Shown piece by piece: positions 52,710 to 61,632 of a DNA stretch of 64,000 nt. Under the pieces are notes generated by a model. It ran no database searches, was not told where the DNA came from, and saw only the letters and a program-made list of their open reading frames with translations. The stretch is from an uncultured Chryseobacterium sp. (lineage in GTDB: Bacteria > Bacteroidota > Bacteroidia > Flavobacteriales > Weeksellaceae). Where the stretch lies: the NCBI GenBank assembly GCA_913778505.1, contig CAJYWD010000036.1:1-64000 (forward strand), read 5' to 3'. Every line of letters starts with the position of its first letter. The first letter of the stretch is position 1. The translations under genes were made by a program, and so were the position numbers.

Positions 52710-53150
52710 ATGACCGAAATAGAAAAAATTAACGAGGAAATCCGAAACTATAAGCTTTTTAAGATTCAAAGAATGGATGCGAGAGAACAACAGTTCTCCG
52801 AATTAAGAAATGATTTAATTAAAATCAGAAAAAATGAAATCATTAATTATTTGGTTGCATTCTTGAACATTCTTGCTGTTTTATTTTTAATTTACAATGC
52901 TATTAGATCTCTAGTAGACAAAGCTTATTTTCAAAATAGTTACGAATTAATTTATGGAAATTTTATCACAGTTATTGTACTTTCATTATTTCTTACTTAC
53001 AAGTTTGTTTCATACAATTTAAAGCTTAAAAAGCACATCAAATCTGTTGACGGCGCAGTTTCATACTTTGCCGGAGAGAGTAATATTCTAAAAAGTGTTT
53101 ACGAAAATTACGTTGAAAACTATTTAGAAGCCTCAAAAAGAAAAAGATAA
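52710..53150 (+). CDS. Small membrane protein of unknown function
   Basis: A 146-residue protein with a charged N-terminal coiled-coil stretch (about 1-45), two membrane helices (about 47-68 and 85-105) and a cytoplasmic tail. The sequence is AT-rich with high Lys and Asn. I do not recognise a family. It has its own -7 box, and the stem-loop element at 53213 lies downstream. Confidence 0.65.
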   Translation: MTEIEKINEEIRNYKLFKIQRMDAREQQFSELRNDLIKIRKNEIINYLVAFLNILAVLFLIYNAIRSLVDKAYFQNSYELIYGNFITVIVLSLFLTYKFVSYNLKLKKHIKSVDGAVSYFAGESNILKSVYENYVENYLEASKRKR

Positions 53151-53212
53151 TAGTTAAATTAATGCAACCAAATGACATTGTTTATTTGATTTTTTTAGCA
53201 GACTTTTTCCTT

Positions 53213-53318
53213 AGCCCTGATGGCAGTGAAAATCCTTTTTTGCGTCTGTCAATTTTATTTTGGAACTGAAAACTTTATGCAAAAAAAGATTGTAACGGAC
53301 AGCAGGTTCCCGGCTCCG
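53213..53318. repeat. Conserved flavobacterial intergenic stem-loop element
   Basis: The element opens AGCCCTGATGGCAGTG and ends GGACAGCAGGTTCCCGGCTCC. Its inner arms CCTTTTTTGC (53234-53243) and GCAAAAAAAG (53279-53288) pair, and the outermost AGCC/GGCT can pair too. I recall very similar elements (AGCCC-GAT-GAAG..., ...GCGGACAGC-GG...) in many flavobacterial genomes in intergenic positions. The conserved flanks around a variable stem suggest a structured RNA or DNA element of unknown role. Confidence 0.6.
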
Positions 53319-53374
53319 AAAAATTGATATATCAAAACTTCCGTCATCCATCATTCAACTTCCTACATTTTCCT

Positions 53375-53382
53375 TATTTTTG
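53375..53382 (+). promoter_or_regulatory. -7 promoter element TATTTTTG (glyS)
   Basis: TAnnTTTG match 21 nt before the GlyRS ATG. Confidence 0.58.
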
Positions 53383-53403
53383 CACTTCAATTCAACATAA
53401 ATT

Positions 53404-54945
53404 ATGGCAAAGCAAGAAGATGTTTTCAAAAAAGTGGTTTCCCACGCTAAAGAATATGGTTTTATTTTTCCTTCCAGCGAGATCTATGACGGACTTTCGG
53501 CCATCTACGATTACGGCCAGAACGGCGCGGAACTGAAAAATAACATCAAACAATACTGGTGGAAAGCGATGGTTCAGCTGAACGAAAATATCGTAGGGAT
53601 TGATTCTGCCATTTTTATGCACCCAACCATCTGGAAAGCTTCCGGACACGTGGATGCGTTCAACGATCCGTTGATTGATAATAAAGATTCAAAAAAACGT
53701 TTCCGTGCGGATGTTTTGGTGGAAGATTACTGCGCCAAAATCGAAGACAAGGAAAATAAAGAAATAGAAAAAGCGGCAAAACGTTTTGGTGACGCTTTTG
53801 ACAAAGCTCAGTTTGAAGCGACCAATCCGAAAATTATTGAATATCGGGAGAAAAGAGCCGCAATCCTTTCCAGACTGGCAAAATCTCTTGAGAAAGAAGA
53901 CCTTGCGGATGTAAAAGCTTTGATTGAAGAATTGGAAATTGCTGACCCGGATACCGGTTCTAAAAACTGGACGGAAGTGAGACAATTCAATCTCATGTTC
54001 GGGACCAAATTAGGCGCTTCTGCAGATTCTGCAACCGACCTTTATCTGAGACCGGAAACGGCTCAGGGTATTTTTGTGAATTACCTTAACGTTCAAAAAA
54101 CCTCTCGTCACAAACTGCCTTTTGGGATTGCTCAGATTGGCAAAGCTTTTAGAAATGAGATTGTTGCGAGACAGTTTATTTTCAGGATGAGAGAATTTGA
54201 GCAGATGGAAATGCAATATTTCGTTCCGCCGGGAACCGAGTTGGAATTCTACGAGCAATGGAAGAAAACGCGTCTTAACTGGCACTTGGCACTTGGTTTA
54301 GGCGAAGATAATTACCGTTTCCACGACCACGAGAAACTGGCGCATTATGCCAATGCTGCGGCTGATATCGAGTTTAATTTCCCATTCGGATTCAAAGAAT
54401 TGGAAGGAATTCACTCCAGAACCGACTTTGACCTTTCGGCGCACGAAAAATTCTCTGGCAGAAAGATCCAGTATTTTGATCCGGAAAGAAATGAGAATTA
54501 TGTGCCTTATGTTGTAGAAACATCTGTGGGACTTGATCGATTATTCCTAGCCATTTTCTCCAACTCCCTGAAAGATGAGGTTTTGGAAGACGGTTCGGAA
54601 AGAACAGTTTTGAGCCTGCCGCCAGCTTTGGCACCTGTAAAAGCAGCGATTTTGCCTTTGGTAAAAAAAGACGGTTTGCCGGAATTTGCGGATAAAATTT
54701 TCAATGACTTGAAGTTTGATTTCAATGTTTTTTACGAAGAGAAAGATGCAATCGGAAAACGTTACAGAAGACAAGACGCCATCGGAACGCCTTTCTGTAT
54801 CACTGTGGATCACGATTCTTTGAACGATAATACGGTAACCATAAGATACAGAGACACCATGCAGCAGGAAAGAGTTCCGGTTTCTCAGCTGAGACGAATT
54901 ATTGATGAGAAGGTGAATTTCAGGACGTTACTTTCGAAGATTTAA
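53404..54945 (+). CDS. glyS: Glycine--tRNA ligase, dimeric type
   Basis: A 513-residue class II synthetase of the homodimeric (eukaryote/archaeal/Bacteroidetes) form and not the alpha2-beta2 bacterial form. YGFIFPSSEIYDGLSAIYDYGQ opens the catalytic domain. Motif 2 is seen as AFRNEIVARQFIFRMREFEQMEMQYF and motif 3 as VVETSVGLDRLFLAIFSN. The C-terminal anticodon-binding domain is present (APVKAAILPLVKKDGL, then RRQDAIGTPFCITVD). Nothing is unusual for the phylum. Confidence 0.95.
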   Translation: MAKQEDVFKKVVSHAKEYGFIFPSSEIYDGLSAIYDYGQNGAELKNNIKQYWWKAMVQLNENIVGIDSAIFMHPTIWKASGHVDAFNDPLIDNKDSKKRFRADVLVEDYCAKIEDKENKEIEKAAKRFGDAFDKAQFEATNPKIIEYREKRAAILSRLAKSLEKEDLADVKALIEELEIADPDTGSKNWTEVRQFNLMFGTKLGASADSATDLYLRPETAQGIFVNYLNVQKTSRHKLPFGIAQIGKAFRNEIVARQFIFRMREFEQMEMQYFVPPGTELEFYEQWKKTRLNWHLALGLGEDNYRFHDHEKLAHYANAAADIEFNFPFGFKELEGIHSRTDFDLSAHEKFSGRKIQYFDPERNENYVPYVVETSVGLDRLFLAIFSNSLKDEVLEDGSERTVLSLPPALAPVKAAILPLVKKDGLPEFADKIFNDLKFDFNVFYEEKDAIGKRYRRQDAIGTPFCITVDHDSLNDNTVTIRYRDTMQQERVPVSQLRRIIDEKVNFRTLLSKI

Positions 54946-54966
54946 GATAAAAATTTTTATATAACG

Positions 54967-54996
54967 AAAATCCCGATTCTAAAGTCGGGATTTTTT
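54967..54996 (+). terminator. Terminator after glyS
   Basis: A 10-bp perfect stem (54967-54976 with 54985-54994) with an 8-nt loop and a run of T residues. Confidence 0.9.
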
Positions 54997-55022
54997 ATTT
55001 TTGAAAAAAAAATTAATTAACA

Positions 55023-56603
55023 ATGAAAAAACTTTCAGCTTGTTTATTTCTGGGAAGTATCATTTTGACGAACGCCCAGTCTCAGGATTTAACTAAACTT
55101 GCGTCCGGTGAGAATGTCAGGTTTAATGCCATTTACGATAAAAAAGGTGAAAAAGTGGAAGGTTACTTTACACTTTTTGACAAAGGAAAAGCCGGCGAAG
55201 ACAAAAAGAAGTTTGAATATTTCATCCTGGACAAGAATCTCAATACCGTAGCCAATAAAGAGTTTGAAGCCGATAAAACGGTCGCAAGCTACAGGGCTTA
55301 CACCAACGTGCGCGGCAAACTTACATTGTCACCCAGATTGATTTACAACTATCTGGCTGCAGCTGGTGGCGCTAAAAAATTTGTTTTCCCGTCTGATAAA
55401 GAAGTGGATTTGTTTACCAACGAGATGACAGACCGTAACGAAAAATGCTATGAAGATGATAAGCTGGTAGATTGCCCGTCTGACAATACTCTAAAAGAAG
55501 AAAGACAAAAAACCAAGGATGAGAAAAAGACAAAAGGCTTCATCACACGTTCTATCGTTTGGGAAACGAAATTCGATAATTATCTGGTGGTTAAATATGA
55601 TGATTATGACAAGTACACTAAAAATGATAAACTGATTCTTTACACTCCGGACTCGAAAGAAATCTGGTCATATTCTTACAACCAAAACGGTTCCAAGGAT
55701 ACTGATGAACACCTGAGAATCCTGGCGTTGGACGAGGATAAGATCTTCACAATCCTTCGAAAAACCCAGTCTAAAAAAAGTACATTTTCATTAATCGTTT
55801 TCGATGCGAAAAATGGGACAGTTTTAAAGCAAATGCCACTCGAACCACTCTTGGAACAATTTCCGGCGAAGGTCAACAAGGAAACCACATTGAAATATCT
55901 TTCCGGGATGTACACACAGATTGGTGATATCGGCAACAGTAAAAACTTTGATGACAGTTTTGTTCTGGTAGGCAGAGCTTATGAAGCTGCGGATGTAGGC
56001 TATTATAACCTGAATGGCGAAGGCTACGTGAGAATGTTGATTGATAAAAAAAATCTGGATGTAAAATTCGATTACTTTTCCTATGTTGATGACCTGTCCA
56101 AAAAGATTTCTGCTGTGAAATCCGGTGGCAGAATGGAAGCCGGATATTACCTGGCGCCGAGAGATTTTTATTTTATGAAGAATGGAAGCGTCGGAATCCT
56201 CACCGAGATGTACAAAGATGAAGGCGCTTACAGTGCCAGCAAAAATAAAGATTTCTATTACATCTACACAGACCCTGATTTTAAAATTATCGACGCCAAG
56301 CAAATCCCGAAAGAAATGTCCAAATTTTCTTCTACGGATTATCTTTTTTCACAAAACATCAAAGGCGGCGATGATGTGGTTTTCTTCTATCAGGATGTTG
56401 TAAAAGATGAAAACAGAAAGAAAAAGCTGAATCTATACATCAATACTTTGATCAACAACCAATTCAAGCAGGAGATCATCCCTATTGGCACCGAAGAAAA
56501 CACGATTATTCCGTACGTTGCGAAAGAAGGCTATATTCTTCTGAATGAATACAATAAGAAAGATAAATACAACCAGATCCGTCTGGAAAAACTGAATTAT
56601 TAA
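55023..56603 (+). CDS. Large secreted protein of unknown function
   Basis: A 526-residue protein with a Sec signal peptide (KKLSACLFLGSIILTNAQSQ) and a Lys- and Asp-rich mature part of alternating beta-strand character. There is no sorting tail, no membrane helix and no catalytic motif that I recognise. Sections such as VRFNAIYDKKGEKVEGYFTLFDKG and DSFVLVGRAYEA suggest a beta-propeller or beta-sandwich. It stands alone between two terminators, so it has its own promoter. It is probably periplasmic. Confidence 0.75.
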   Translation: MKKLSACLFLGSIILTNAQSQDLTKLASGENVRFNAIYDKKGEKVEGYFTLFDKGKAGEDKKKFEYFILDKNLNTVANKEFEADKTVASYRAYTNVRGKLTLSPRLIYNYLAAAGGAKKFVFPSDKEVDLFTNEMTDRNEKCYEDDKLVDCPSDNTLKEERQKTKDEKKTKGFITRSIVWETKFDNYLVVKYDDYDKYTKNDKLILYTPDSKEIWSYSYNQNGSKDTDEHLRILALDEDKIFTILRKTQSKKSTFSLIVFDAKNGTVLKQMPLEPLLEQFPAKVNKETTLKYLSGMYTQIGDIGNSKNFDDSFVLVGRAYEAADVGYYNLNGEGYVRMLIDKKNLDVKFDYFSYVDDLSKKISAVKSGGRMEAGYYLAPRDFYFMKNGSVGILTEMYKDEGAYSASKNKDFYYIYTDPDFKIIDAKQIPKEMSKFSSTDYLFSQNIKGGDDVVFFYQDVVKDENRKKKLNLYINTLINNQFKQEIIPIGTEENTIIPYVAKEGYILLNEYNKKDKYNQIRLEKLNY

Positions 56604-56609
56604 AATAAG

Positions 56610-56637
56610 AAAAGCGAGAATCAACTCTCGCTTTTTT
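56610..56637. terminator. Bidirectional terminator overlapping an M48 stop codon
   Basis: The 10-bp perfect stem (56610-56619 with 56626-56635) has a 6-nt loop. The stop codon of the convergent minus-strand gene (56621-56623) lies in the loop. Confidence 0.9.
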
Positions 56638-57919
56638 CATAAAAATCCTTGATCTTGCGGATTTCGTCCAGATTCAGATTCCACATCAGGGAAAGGAATT
56701 GCTGATAGCTGTAACTCTGTTTCTTTGGGTCGATTTTATCGAGATAGCGGTTCAGCGTGTAAGCTTTTCTAGCTTCATAAATTTTATTAAAAAACTTGCC
56801 CAAATAAAATTTTGCAAAATCGTCATCCGGCTTTTTCTGCAAAATCGCAAGACAATTATAGATTCCCAGTCCATACTTTTCTGTATCATAATAATTCGGG
56901 ATAATGCGTTTTCCGGCCAGCTCTTTCAGTTCTTTAAAGGCAGGCGTGGCATCTCTCTCCTCCTGATTGAAGCCGCCTTCTGTAATCTTCTGTTTCAGCA
57001 ACGTCATTCGAAGGTCAATATTCGGATGACTTTTTAATGAGTCTTCCGAGATTTTCTTCGTGTACAGTTTGTAATTATATTGGGAAAAATCTTCCATTTT
57101 CAGCCATTCAACCTTGAATTTCTGATTGGGAATATCAAACACTTTCCTGTAAGTTGTCGTGTAGATGCTGTCCGGCTTCTGCTCATCCACGGACTTCAGC
57201 AGCTGAAGCGCAGAGACAAAAGCATCTTTTTGGAGACCTAGCTTTTTATAATATTCGAAACCGAGCGAATCTGCTCTGATTTCCTGCTCACGGCGCTCTT
57301 TCATATTCGAGTACAACATCGTCTTGAACATCTCAAAAGCTTTTTCTTGCTGATTTGCAGATTTTTTAAGAAGGGAAACCTCTGTTTTCTTGTCGTTGTT
57401 TTTCCTGATTCTGGACAGAATGGAATGAATAGTGTGCTCCAATCGGGCATGGGCCATCTCGTGACAGATAATCCCAATAAACTGATTATCATTATTAAGA
57501 TAATAAAACAATCCCGAATTGACGACCAATGTGTGATCACCAAAGTTGAAAGCATTGGGCTCATTATCTTTAGCAATTAAGATGTTGAAATCATTTGGAA
57601 TATCTGGGTTCTTATCGGCAATCATTTGGACTTTTTCTTTGACAAAGCTGATAAACCTTTCATCAAAGAGATAATTGCGGTCTTTGATGTCCTCTTCCAG
57701 ACTTGTTTGGAACGCCGAGAAAACTTTCGATAACTCCCTGTTTTCGGAACCGCTGTACTTTTTAATTCCCTTATTGAAGATTTTGGATTTTTCCTTGTAT
57801 CCTGTCAAAAACTGCTTTCTTTGAGGATAATCAGCAGTATCGATTTTGAAGTTTTGCGCATTGATATTCTGAATGATAATTAAAATCAGAATATTATAAA
57901 ATCTCGTTATTAGTTTCAT
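56621..57919 (-). CDS. M48 family metallopeptidase (BepA/YfgC-like)
   Basis: A 432-residue protein with a signal peptide (about 1-21) and a zinc-protease domain. HEMAH is at residues 153-157 and the third-ligand region reads EIRADSLGFEYYKKLGLQ. The C-terminal part is helical and may be TPR-like. The family includes periplasmic proteases that control outer-membrane protein assembly; this role is inferred. The -7 box TATATTTG at 57931-57924 lies 4 nt before the ATG. Confidence 0.88.
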   Translation of the reverse strand: MKLITRFYNILILIIIQNINAQNFKIDTADYPQRKQFLTGYKEKSKIFNKGIKKYSGSENRELSKVFSAFQTSLEEDIKDRNYLFDERFISFVKEKVQMIADKNPDIPNDFNILIAKDNEPNAFNFGDHTLVVNSGLFYYLNNDNQFIGIICHEMAHARLEHTIHSILSRIRKNNDKKTEVSLLKKSANQQEKAFEMFKTMLYSNMKERREQEIRADSLGFEYYKKLGLQKDAFVSALQLLKSVDEQKPDSIYTTTYRKVFDIPNQKFKVEWLKMEDFSQYNYKLYTKKISEDSLKSHPNIDLRMTLLKQKITEGGFNQEERDATPAFKELKELAGKRIIPNYYDTEKYGLGIYNCLAILQKKPDDDFAKFYLGKFFNKIYEARKAYTLNRYLDKIDPKKQSYSYQQFLSLMWNLNLDEIRKIKDFYEKSES

Positions 57920-57923
57920 ATTA

Positions 57924-57931
57924 CAAATATA
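57924..57931 (-). promoter_or_regulatory. -7 promoter element TATATTTG (M48 gene)
   Basis: Four bases (TAAT) separate the box from the ATG at 57919. Confidence 0.6.
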
Positions 57932-57980
57932 ACAAGCAATAATAATTTGATAATAATTATCTTAGTTAAAATAATTAATT

Positions 57981-58448
57981 ATGACTCAGCCCATCAACTT
58001 TTCCGCAGAAATCCGACAACACCAAGACATCAATGCTGCCTTTGTCAATTTTCCTTTTGACACGTTTGAATTATTTGGCAAGAAAGGCCAGGTCAAAGTC
58101 AAAGTTCTGCTTGACGACAAAGTGGAATACAGAAGCAGCCTGGCAAATATGGGCGGCGGCTGCCACAGATTAGGGTTGACTCAAGCTATAAGAAAAGAAT
58201 TAGGAAAGACTTTTGGAGATCTTATTGAGGTTAAGCTTTGGGAAGATAAAGAAGAACGAGTCGTCATTGTTCCCGAAGATGTTCAGGAATTACTGAATCC
58301 AAAAGCGAAAGAATTCTATGATTCGTTGTCTTACACGCACAAGAAAGAATACATCCGTTGGATAGAAGATGCTAAAAAAGAAGAAACGCGCAAACGCCGG
58401 AAAGTCAAAATGATTGAGATGCTTTTGGATGGTAAAAAAGGGATTTAA
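57981..58448 (+). CDS. DUF1905/YdeI (bacteriocin-protection OmdA-like) protein
   Basis: A 155-residue cytoplasmic protein. The DUF1905 beta-barrel part (FVNFPFDTFELFGKKGQVKVKVLLDD, then MGGGCHRLGLTQAIRKELGK) is followed by the OmdA-type tail DSLSYTHKKEYIRWIEDAKKEETRKRR. The family is linked to bacteriocin tolerance in some bacteria, but its reaction is unknown. It is divergent from the M48 gene and followed by guaC. Confidence 0.88.
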   Translation: MTQPINFSAEIRQHQDINAAFVNFPFDTFELFGKKGQVKVKVLLDDKVEYRSSLANMGGGCHRLGLTQAIRKELGKTFGDLIEVKLWEDKEERVVIVPEDVQELLNPKAKEFYDSLSYTHKKEYIRWIEDAKKEETRKRRKVKMIEMLLDGKKGI

Positions 58449-58486
58449 GAAATCGCTTAACATAATCTTTTAAACAATTAATTTCC

Positions 58487-58494
58487 TAATTTTG
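58487..58494 (+). promoter_or_regulatory. -7 promoter element TAATTTTG (guaC)
   Basis: The box ends 4 nt before the guaC ATG at 58499. A second ATG at 58495 is in another frame. Confidence 0.58.
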
Positions 58495-58498
58495 ATGG

Positions 58499-59539
58499 AT
58501 GCGAATAGAAAACGAAATCAAGTTAGGGTTCAAAGATGTGATGTTTCGTCCGAAACGTTCCACACTCAAATCCCGCAGCGAAGTGACAATAGAGCGAGAA
58601 TTCACTTTTCTTCATACTCAGAAAAAATGGAGTGGCGTTCCGCTGATTGCGGCGAATATGGACACCGTCGGAACTTTCGAAATGGCGGAAGCGCTTTATA
58701 AAGACAAAATCATTACAGCAATCCATAAGCATTATTCCGTACAGGAATGGTCTGATTTTCTGAAAGATAAAAGCGATGACTTCTACCAATACGTTGCCCT
58801 GAGTACCGGAACCGGAAAAGCGGATGAAGAGAAAATTAAAACAATTCTGGATGCCAATCCTAAAATCCAGTTTTTGTGTATTGATGTTGCCAATGGTTAT
58901 TCCGAGCATTTTGTAGAATTTGTGAAAAAAGCCCGTCAGAATTTTCCAGATAAAATCATTATGGCAGGTAATGTTGTAACCGGCGAAATGGTGGAAGAAC
59001 TGATTTTGGCTGGAGCTGACATCATCAAAGTTGGAATCGGACCAGGTTCGGTCTGTACTACGCGTGTGAAAACCGGCGTTGGCTATCCTCAACTTTCAGC
59101 GATTATCGAATGTGCGGATGCAGCGCATGGTTTGGGTGGTCAAATCATCGGTGATGGTGGTTGCAAAGTTCCTGGCGATGTGGCAAAAGCTTTTGGTGGC
59201 GGTTCAGACTTCGTAATGCTGGGCGGAATGTTTGCCGGACACGACGAAAGTGGCGGTGAATTGATCACAGAAAATGGAAAAACCTTCCGACTATTCTACG
59301 GAATGAGTTCCCAGACTGCGATGGATAAACATTCCGGAGGTGTTGCCGAATATCGCGCTTCCGAAGGAAAAACCGTGAAAGTTCCTTACAAAGGTCCGGT
59401 GGCAGAAACGGTAAAAGATATTTTGGGAGGCGTTCGTTCGACGTGTACTTATGTTGGTGCATCCAAGCTGAAAGAGTTGTCTAAGCGAACGACTTTCATA
59501 CGTGTACAAGAGCAAGAAAATCAGGTTTTTAACGGATAA
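58499..59539 (+). CDS. guaC: GMP reductase
   Basis: A 346-residue IMPDH/GMPR-family enzyme that converts GMP to IMP with NADPH. It starts [22 protein letters not shown] and has no CBS domains, which separates it from IMP dehydrogenase. The active-site loop is [15 protein letters not shown], with the catalytic Cys at residue 186 as in E. coli Gua[16 protein letters not shown] and [16 protein letters not shown], with the phosphate and NADPH contacts, follow. The length equals the family norm. Confidence 0.95.
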   Translation: MRIENEIKLGFKDVMFRPKRSTLKSRSEVTIEREFTFLHTQKKWSGVPLIAANMDTVGTFEMAEALYKDKIITAIHKHYSVQEWSDFLKDKSDDFYQYVALSTGTGKADEEKIKTILDANPKIQFLCIDVANGYSEHFVEFVKKARQNFPDKIIMAGNVVTGEMVEELILAGADIIKVGIGPGSVCTTRVKTGVGYPQLSAIIECADAAHGLGGQIIGDGGCKVPGDVAKAFGGGSDFVMLGGMFAGHDESGGELITENGKTFRLFYGMSSQTAMDKHSGGVAEYRASEGKTVKVPYKGPVAETVKDILGGVRSTCTYVGASKLKELSKRTTFIRVQEQENQVFNG

Positions 59540-59542
59540 TTT

Positions 59543-60274
59543 TTGAAAGATGTATTTCACATAACTAATGGCGATTATCTTGCTGATGATTTGAAGGAAA
59601 CTTCAATTGAAGGTGAGATAATTATTTGTCGCGAAGCTTTGGTTTCTGGAAATTTGAAAGCTGATTCTCTGAAAGATTTTTGGGATTTGAGAGCTGATGT
59701 TATTTCTGAAGATTACAATGTTTCCAAGGAAAGTTATTATCAAAAATCTGTTTCAGAATTTGAAAAGATTCTGAATATTCCGGAAGGTTCTGAGGTCAAT
59801 CTTTGGTTTGAGGATGATTTGTTTTGTCAGATTAATTTGTGGTTTTGTATCTCATTACTTTCCAATATTAATAATTTAAAAATCTATAGAATCTTTCCAA
59901 AAACAACTGTAGAAAATCATTGGAAAGGTTTCGCAAACTATGATTATTCCGATTTGAAAAACGCCTTAGAATCCAAAGTTTTATTTAATGAAAATGATAT
60001 TGATTTAGCCGTTAATCTGTGGAAAGCCTATCAAAATAATGACATCGATTCATTGAAACAATTATCTGAAAATCAATCCAATTGTTTTCATTTTTTGAAA
60101 GAAGTTATCGATGCTTACATTAATACAAATCCAGAAGATTTCATAACAAATCAAATTGAAAATGGCCTGACAGATTTTGAATCAGTCTTTAAACAATTCC
60201 AAGAAGAATTGGGAATTTTTGGTTTTGGAGATTTGCAGGTCAGGAAGATTTATGAGAAAATTTCTAATATTTAA
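59543..60274 (+). CDS. DUF1835 domain protein
   Basis: A 243-residue cytoplasmic protein. The N-terminal part matches DUF1835 (VFHITNGDYLADDL, IIICREALVSGNL, and LWFEDDLFCQINLWFCISLL). The C-terminal half is helical and charged. The domain has no known function. The start is a TTG (TTG AAA GAT), 3 nt after the guaC stop, so the gene is probably co-transcribed with guaC. Its composition is more AT-rich than guaC. Confidence 0.83.
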   Translation: MKDVFHITNGDYLADDLKETSIEGEIIICREALVSGNLKADSLKDFWDLRADVISEDYNVSKESYYQKSVSEFEKILNIPEGSEVNLWFEDDLFCQINLWFCISLLSNINNLKIYRIFPKTTVENHWKGFANYDYSDLKNALESKVLFNENDIDLAVNLWKAYQNNDIDSLKQLSENQSNCFHFLKEVIDAYINTNPEDFITNQIENGLTDFESVFKQFQEELGIFGFGDLQVRKIYEKISNI

Positions 60275-60277
60275 AAT

Positions 60278-61018
60278 ATGATTCGACAGCTATTCATCAT
60301 TTTATTAAATCTTTTATTTGTAACTATAAATGCTCAGCACAATATGCGCCCTTTGGAAGAATTAGTTAATAAAAAAGACTCTGCTTGGCCAATTGTTCAA
60401 GAAATGGTCAAATCTGCAAAGAATAAAGTTGAGATTCTTCATGTAAATGCTGAAAAAACCAATGATGCACTTTACAAAACTCAAGTTACCACACGTTCGC
60501 CAATGGGCGCAATTGTTTATAATACAGGTGGCATTTTAGTAGATAATGGCTGGATTAGGATTCTTGGTTCTGGCAATACAAAACTTGATAGAAGTCTTCC
60601 CGATTGGAACAAAGGAAAATCATTTAAAGAATTTGGAGAATCTCCTTCATTTTTATTGATTGCTGATGATGCAATTGGTGGATTTTTTATTCTAAATGGC
60701 GGAAGTCTTGGAGAGGATTTGGGCAAAGTTTATTATTTTGCTCCTGATAATTTGGAATATGAACCTTTAGATATTACTTATACCGAATTTCTCGATTTTT
60801 GTTTCAATAATGATTTGAATCAGTTTTACAAAGACAATCGCTGGAAAAATTGGCAAAAAGAAGTTTCGGAATTAGACGGAAATAAAGTTTTCAGCTTCTA
60901 TCCTTATTTGTGGACAAAAGAAGGTAAAGACATCAATAAAAATTCTCGAAAAGCAATTTCAATCGAAGAACAATATAATCTGAATATTGAATTCCGAAAA
61001 CAACTTGGATTACAATAA
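60278..61018 (+). CDS. DUF2625 secreted protein
   Basis: A 246-residue protein with a signal peptide (LFIILLNLLFVTINAQ) and the DUF2625 core (RPLEELVNKKDSAWPIVQEM, then VDNGWIRILGSGN, FLLIADDAIGGFFILNGG and GKVYYFAPDNLEYEPLDI). No function is known; the N-terminal signal places it in the periplasm. It begins 3 nt after the DUF1835 gene and closes a guaC-DUF1835-DUF2625 unit. Confidence 0.85.
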   Translation: MIRQLFIILLNLLFVTINAQHNMRPLEELVNKKDSAWPIVQEMVKSAKNKVEILHVNAEKTNDALYKTQVTTRSPMGAIVYNTGGILVDNGWIRILGSGNTKLDRSLPDWNKGKSFKEFGESPSFLLIADDAIGGFFILNGGSLGEDLGKVYYFAPDNLEYEPLDITYTEFLDFCFNNDLNQFYKDNRWKNWQKEVSELDGNKVFSFYPYLWTKEGKDINKNSRKAISIEEQYNLNIEFRKQLGLQ

Positions 61019-61025
61019 ACAAATT

Positions 61026-61046
61026 CAGCCGAATTTGGCTGGTTTT
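61026..61046 (+). terminator. Weak terminator after the DUF2625 gene
   Basis: A 5-bp stem CAGCC/GGCTG (61026-61030 with 61037-61041) with a 6-nt loop and four T residues, between two convergent genes. Confidence 0.5.
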
Positions 61047-61049
61047 CTA

Positions 61050-61622
61050 TCAAAGCTTATCCAATTCTCTTCTCAGTGTAATCGACGCTTTTTTAACCTC
61101 TTGTGTCCAATCGTCAGCGGCATTACCGTCTGCGCCGTCTGAAATATATTTAAGACAGAGAAAATCGATTTTCTCATATTCCGCCACTTTCGCCAGCGCA
61201 AAAGCTTCCATATCGATGACATTATATTCAGGATTGATATGCTCCATTTCGAATTGGTCTCCGGAACCGCATATCCCATTGGGGAGATTTTCTATAATTA
61301 ATCCATATTCCAGCAGAATTGATTCATTGGAAAGTGGTGTTTCAAATTTCTGAAAACCCAAAGCTCTGACATCCATATCTCTCTGAATAAAACGGCTGCA
61401 ATTCACAACGCTTCCTCTGTCAAACGTTGTGCTTCCGGCAGTTCCCAGATTGATAATTAAATCGGGATTGAACTTCTGAATGGCCTTTGTAAGATTATAA
61501 GTCGCTTTAACTTTTCCTATGCCTACAAAGACTTTATTATGATTTTCAAATTCATTTGCTGCTTCGGATTCCAAAGCAAAAACCAGTAGAATTTTGTTGT
61601 AATTCTTTCCGTTAATATTCAT
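61050..61622 (-). CDS. MTA/SAH-type nucleosidase
   Basis: A 190-residue purine nucleosidase (PNP_UDP fold). It shows LLVFALESEAANEF, LIINLGTAGSTT, IDMEAFALAKVAE with the ribose-binding Met-Glu pair, and the catalytic Asp region LKYISDGADGNA. It should cleave the glycosidic bond of 5'-methylthioadenosine, S-adenosylhomocysteine or 5'-deoxyadenosine. 5'-deoxyadenosine is the by-product of radical SAM enzymes, and the gene lies 10 nt after a radical SAM gene in the same direction. It is shorter than typical Pfs (about 230). Confidence 0.85.
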   Translation of the reverse strand: MNINGKNYNKILLVFALESEAANEFENHNKVFVGIGKVKATYNLTKAIQKFNPDLIINLGTAGSTTFDRGSVVNCSRFIQRDMDVRALGFQKFETPLSNESILLEYGLIIENLPNGICGSGDQFEMEHINPEYNVIDMEAFALAKVAEYEKIDFLCLKYISDGADGNAADDWTQEVKKASITLRRELDKL

Positions 61623-61632
61623 TATCAGTTAT

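Noticed and set aside
58495-58701. Alternative frame starting with ATG at 58495
   Set aside because: It overlaps the guaC start and has no conserved product, while guaC from 58499 gives the full conserved N-terminus.
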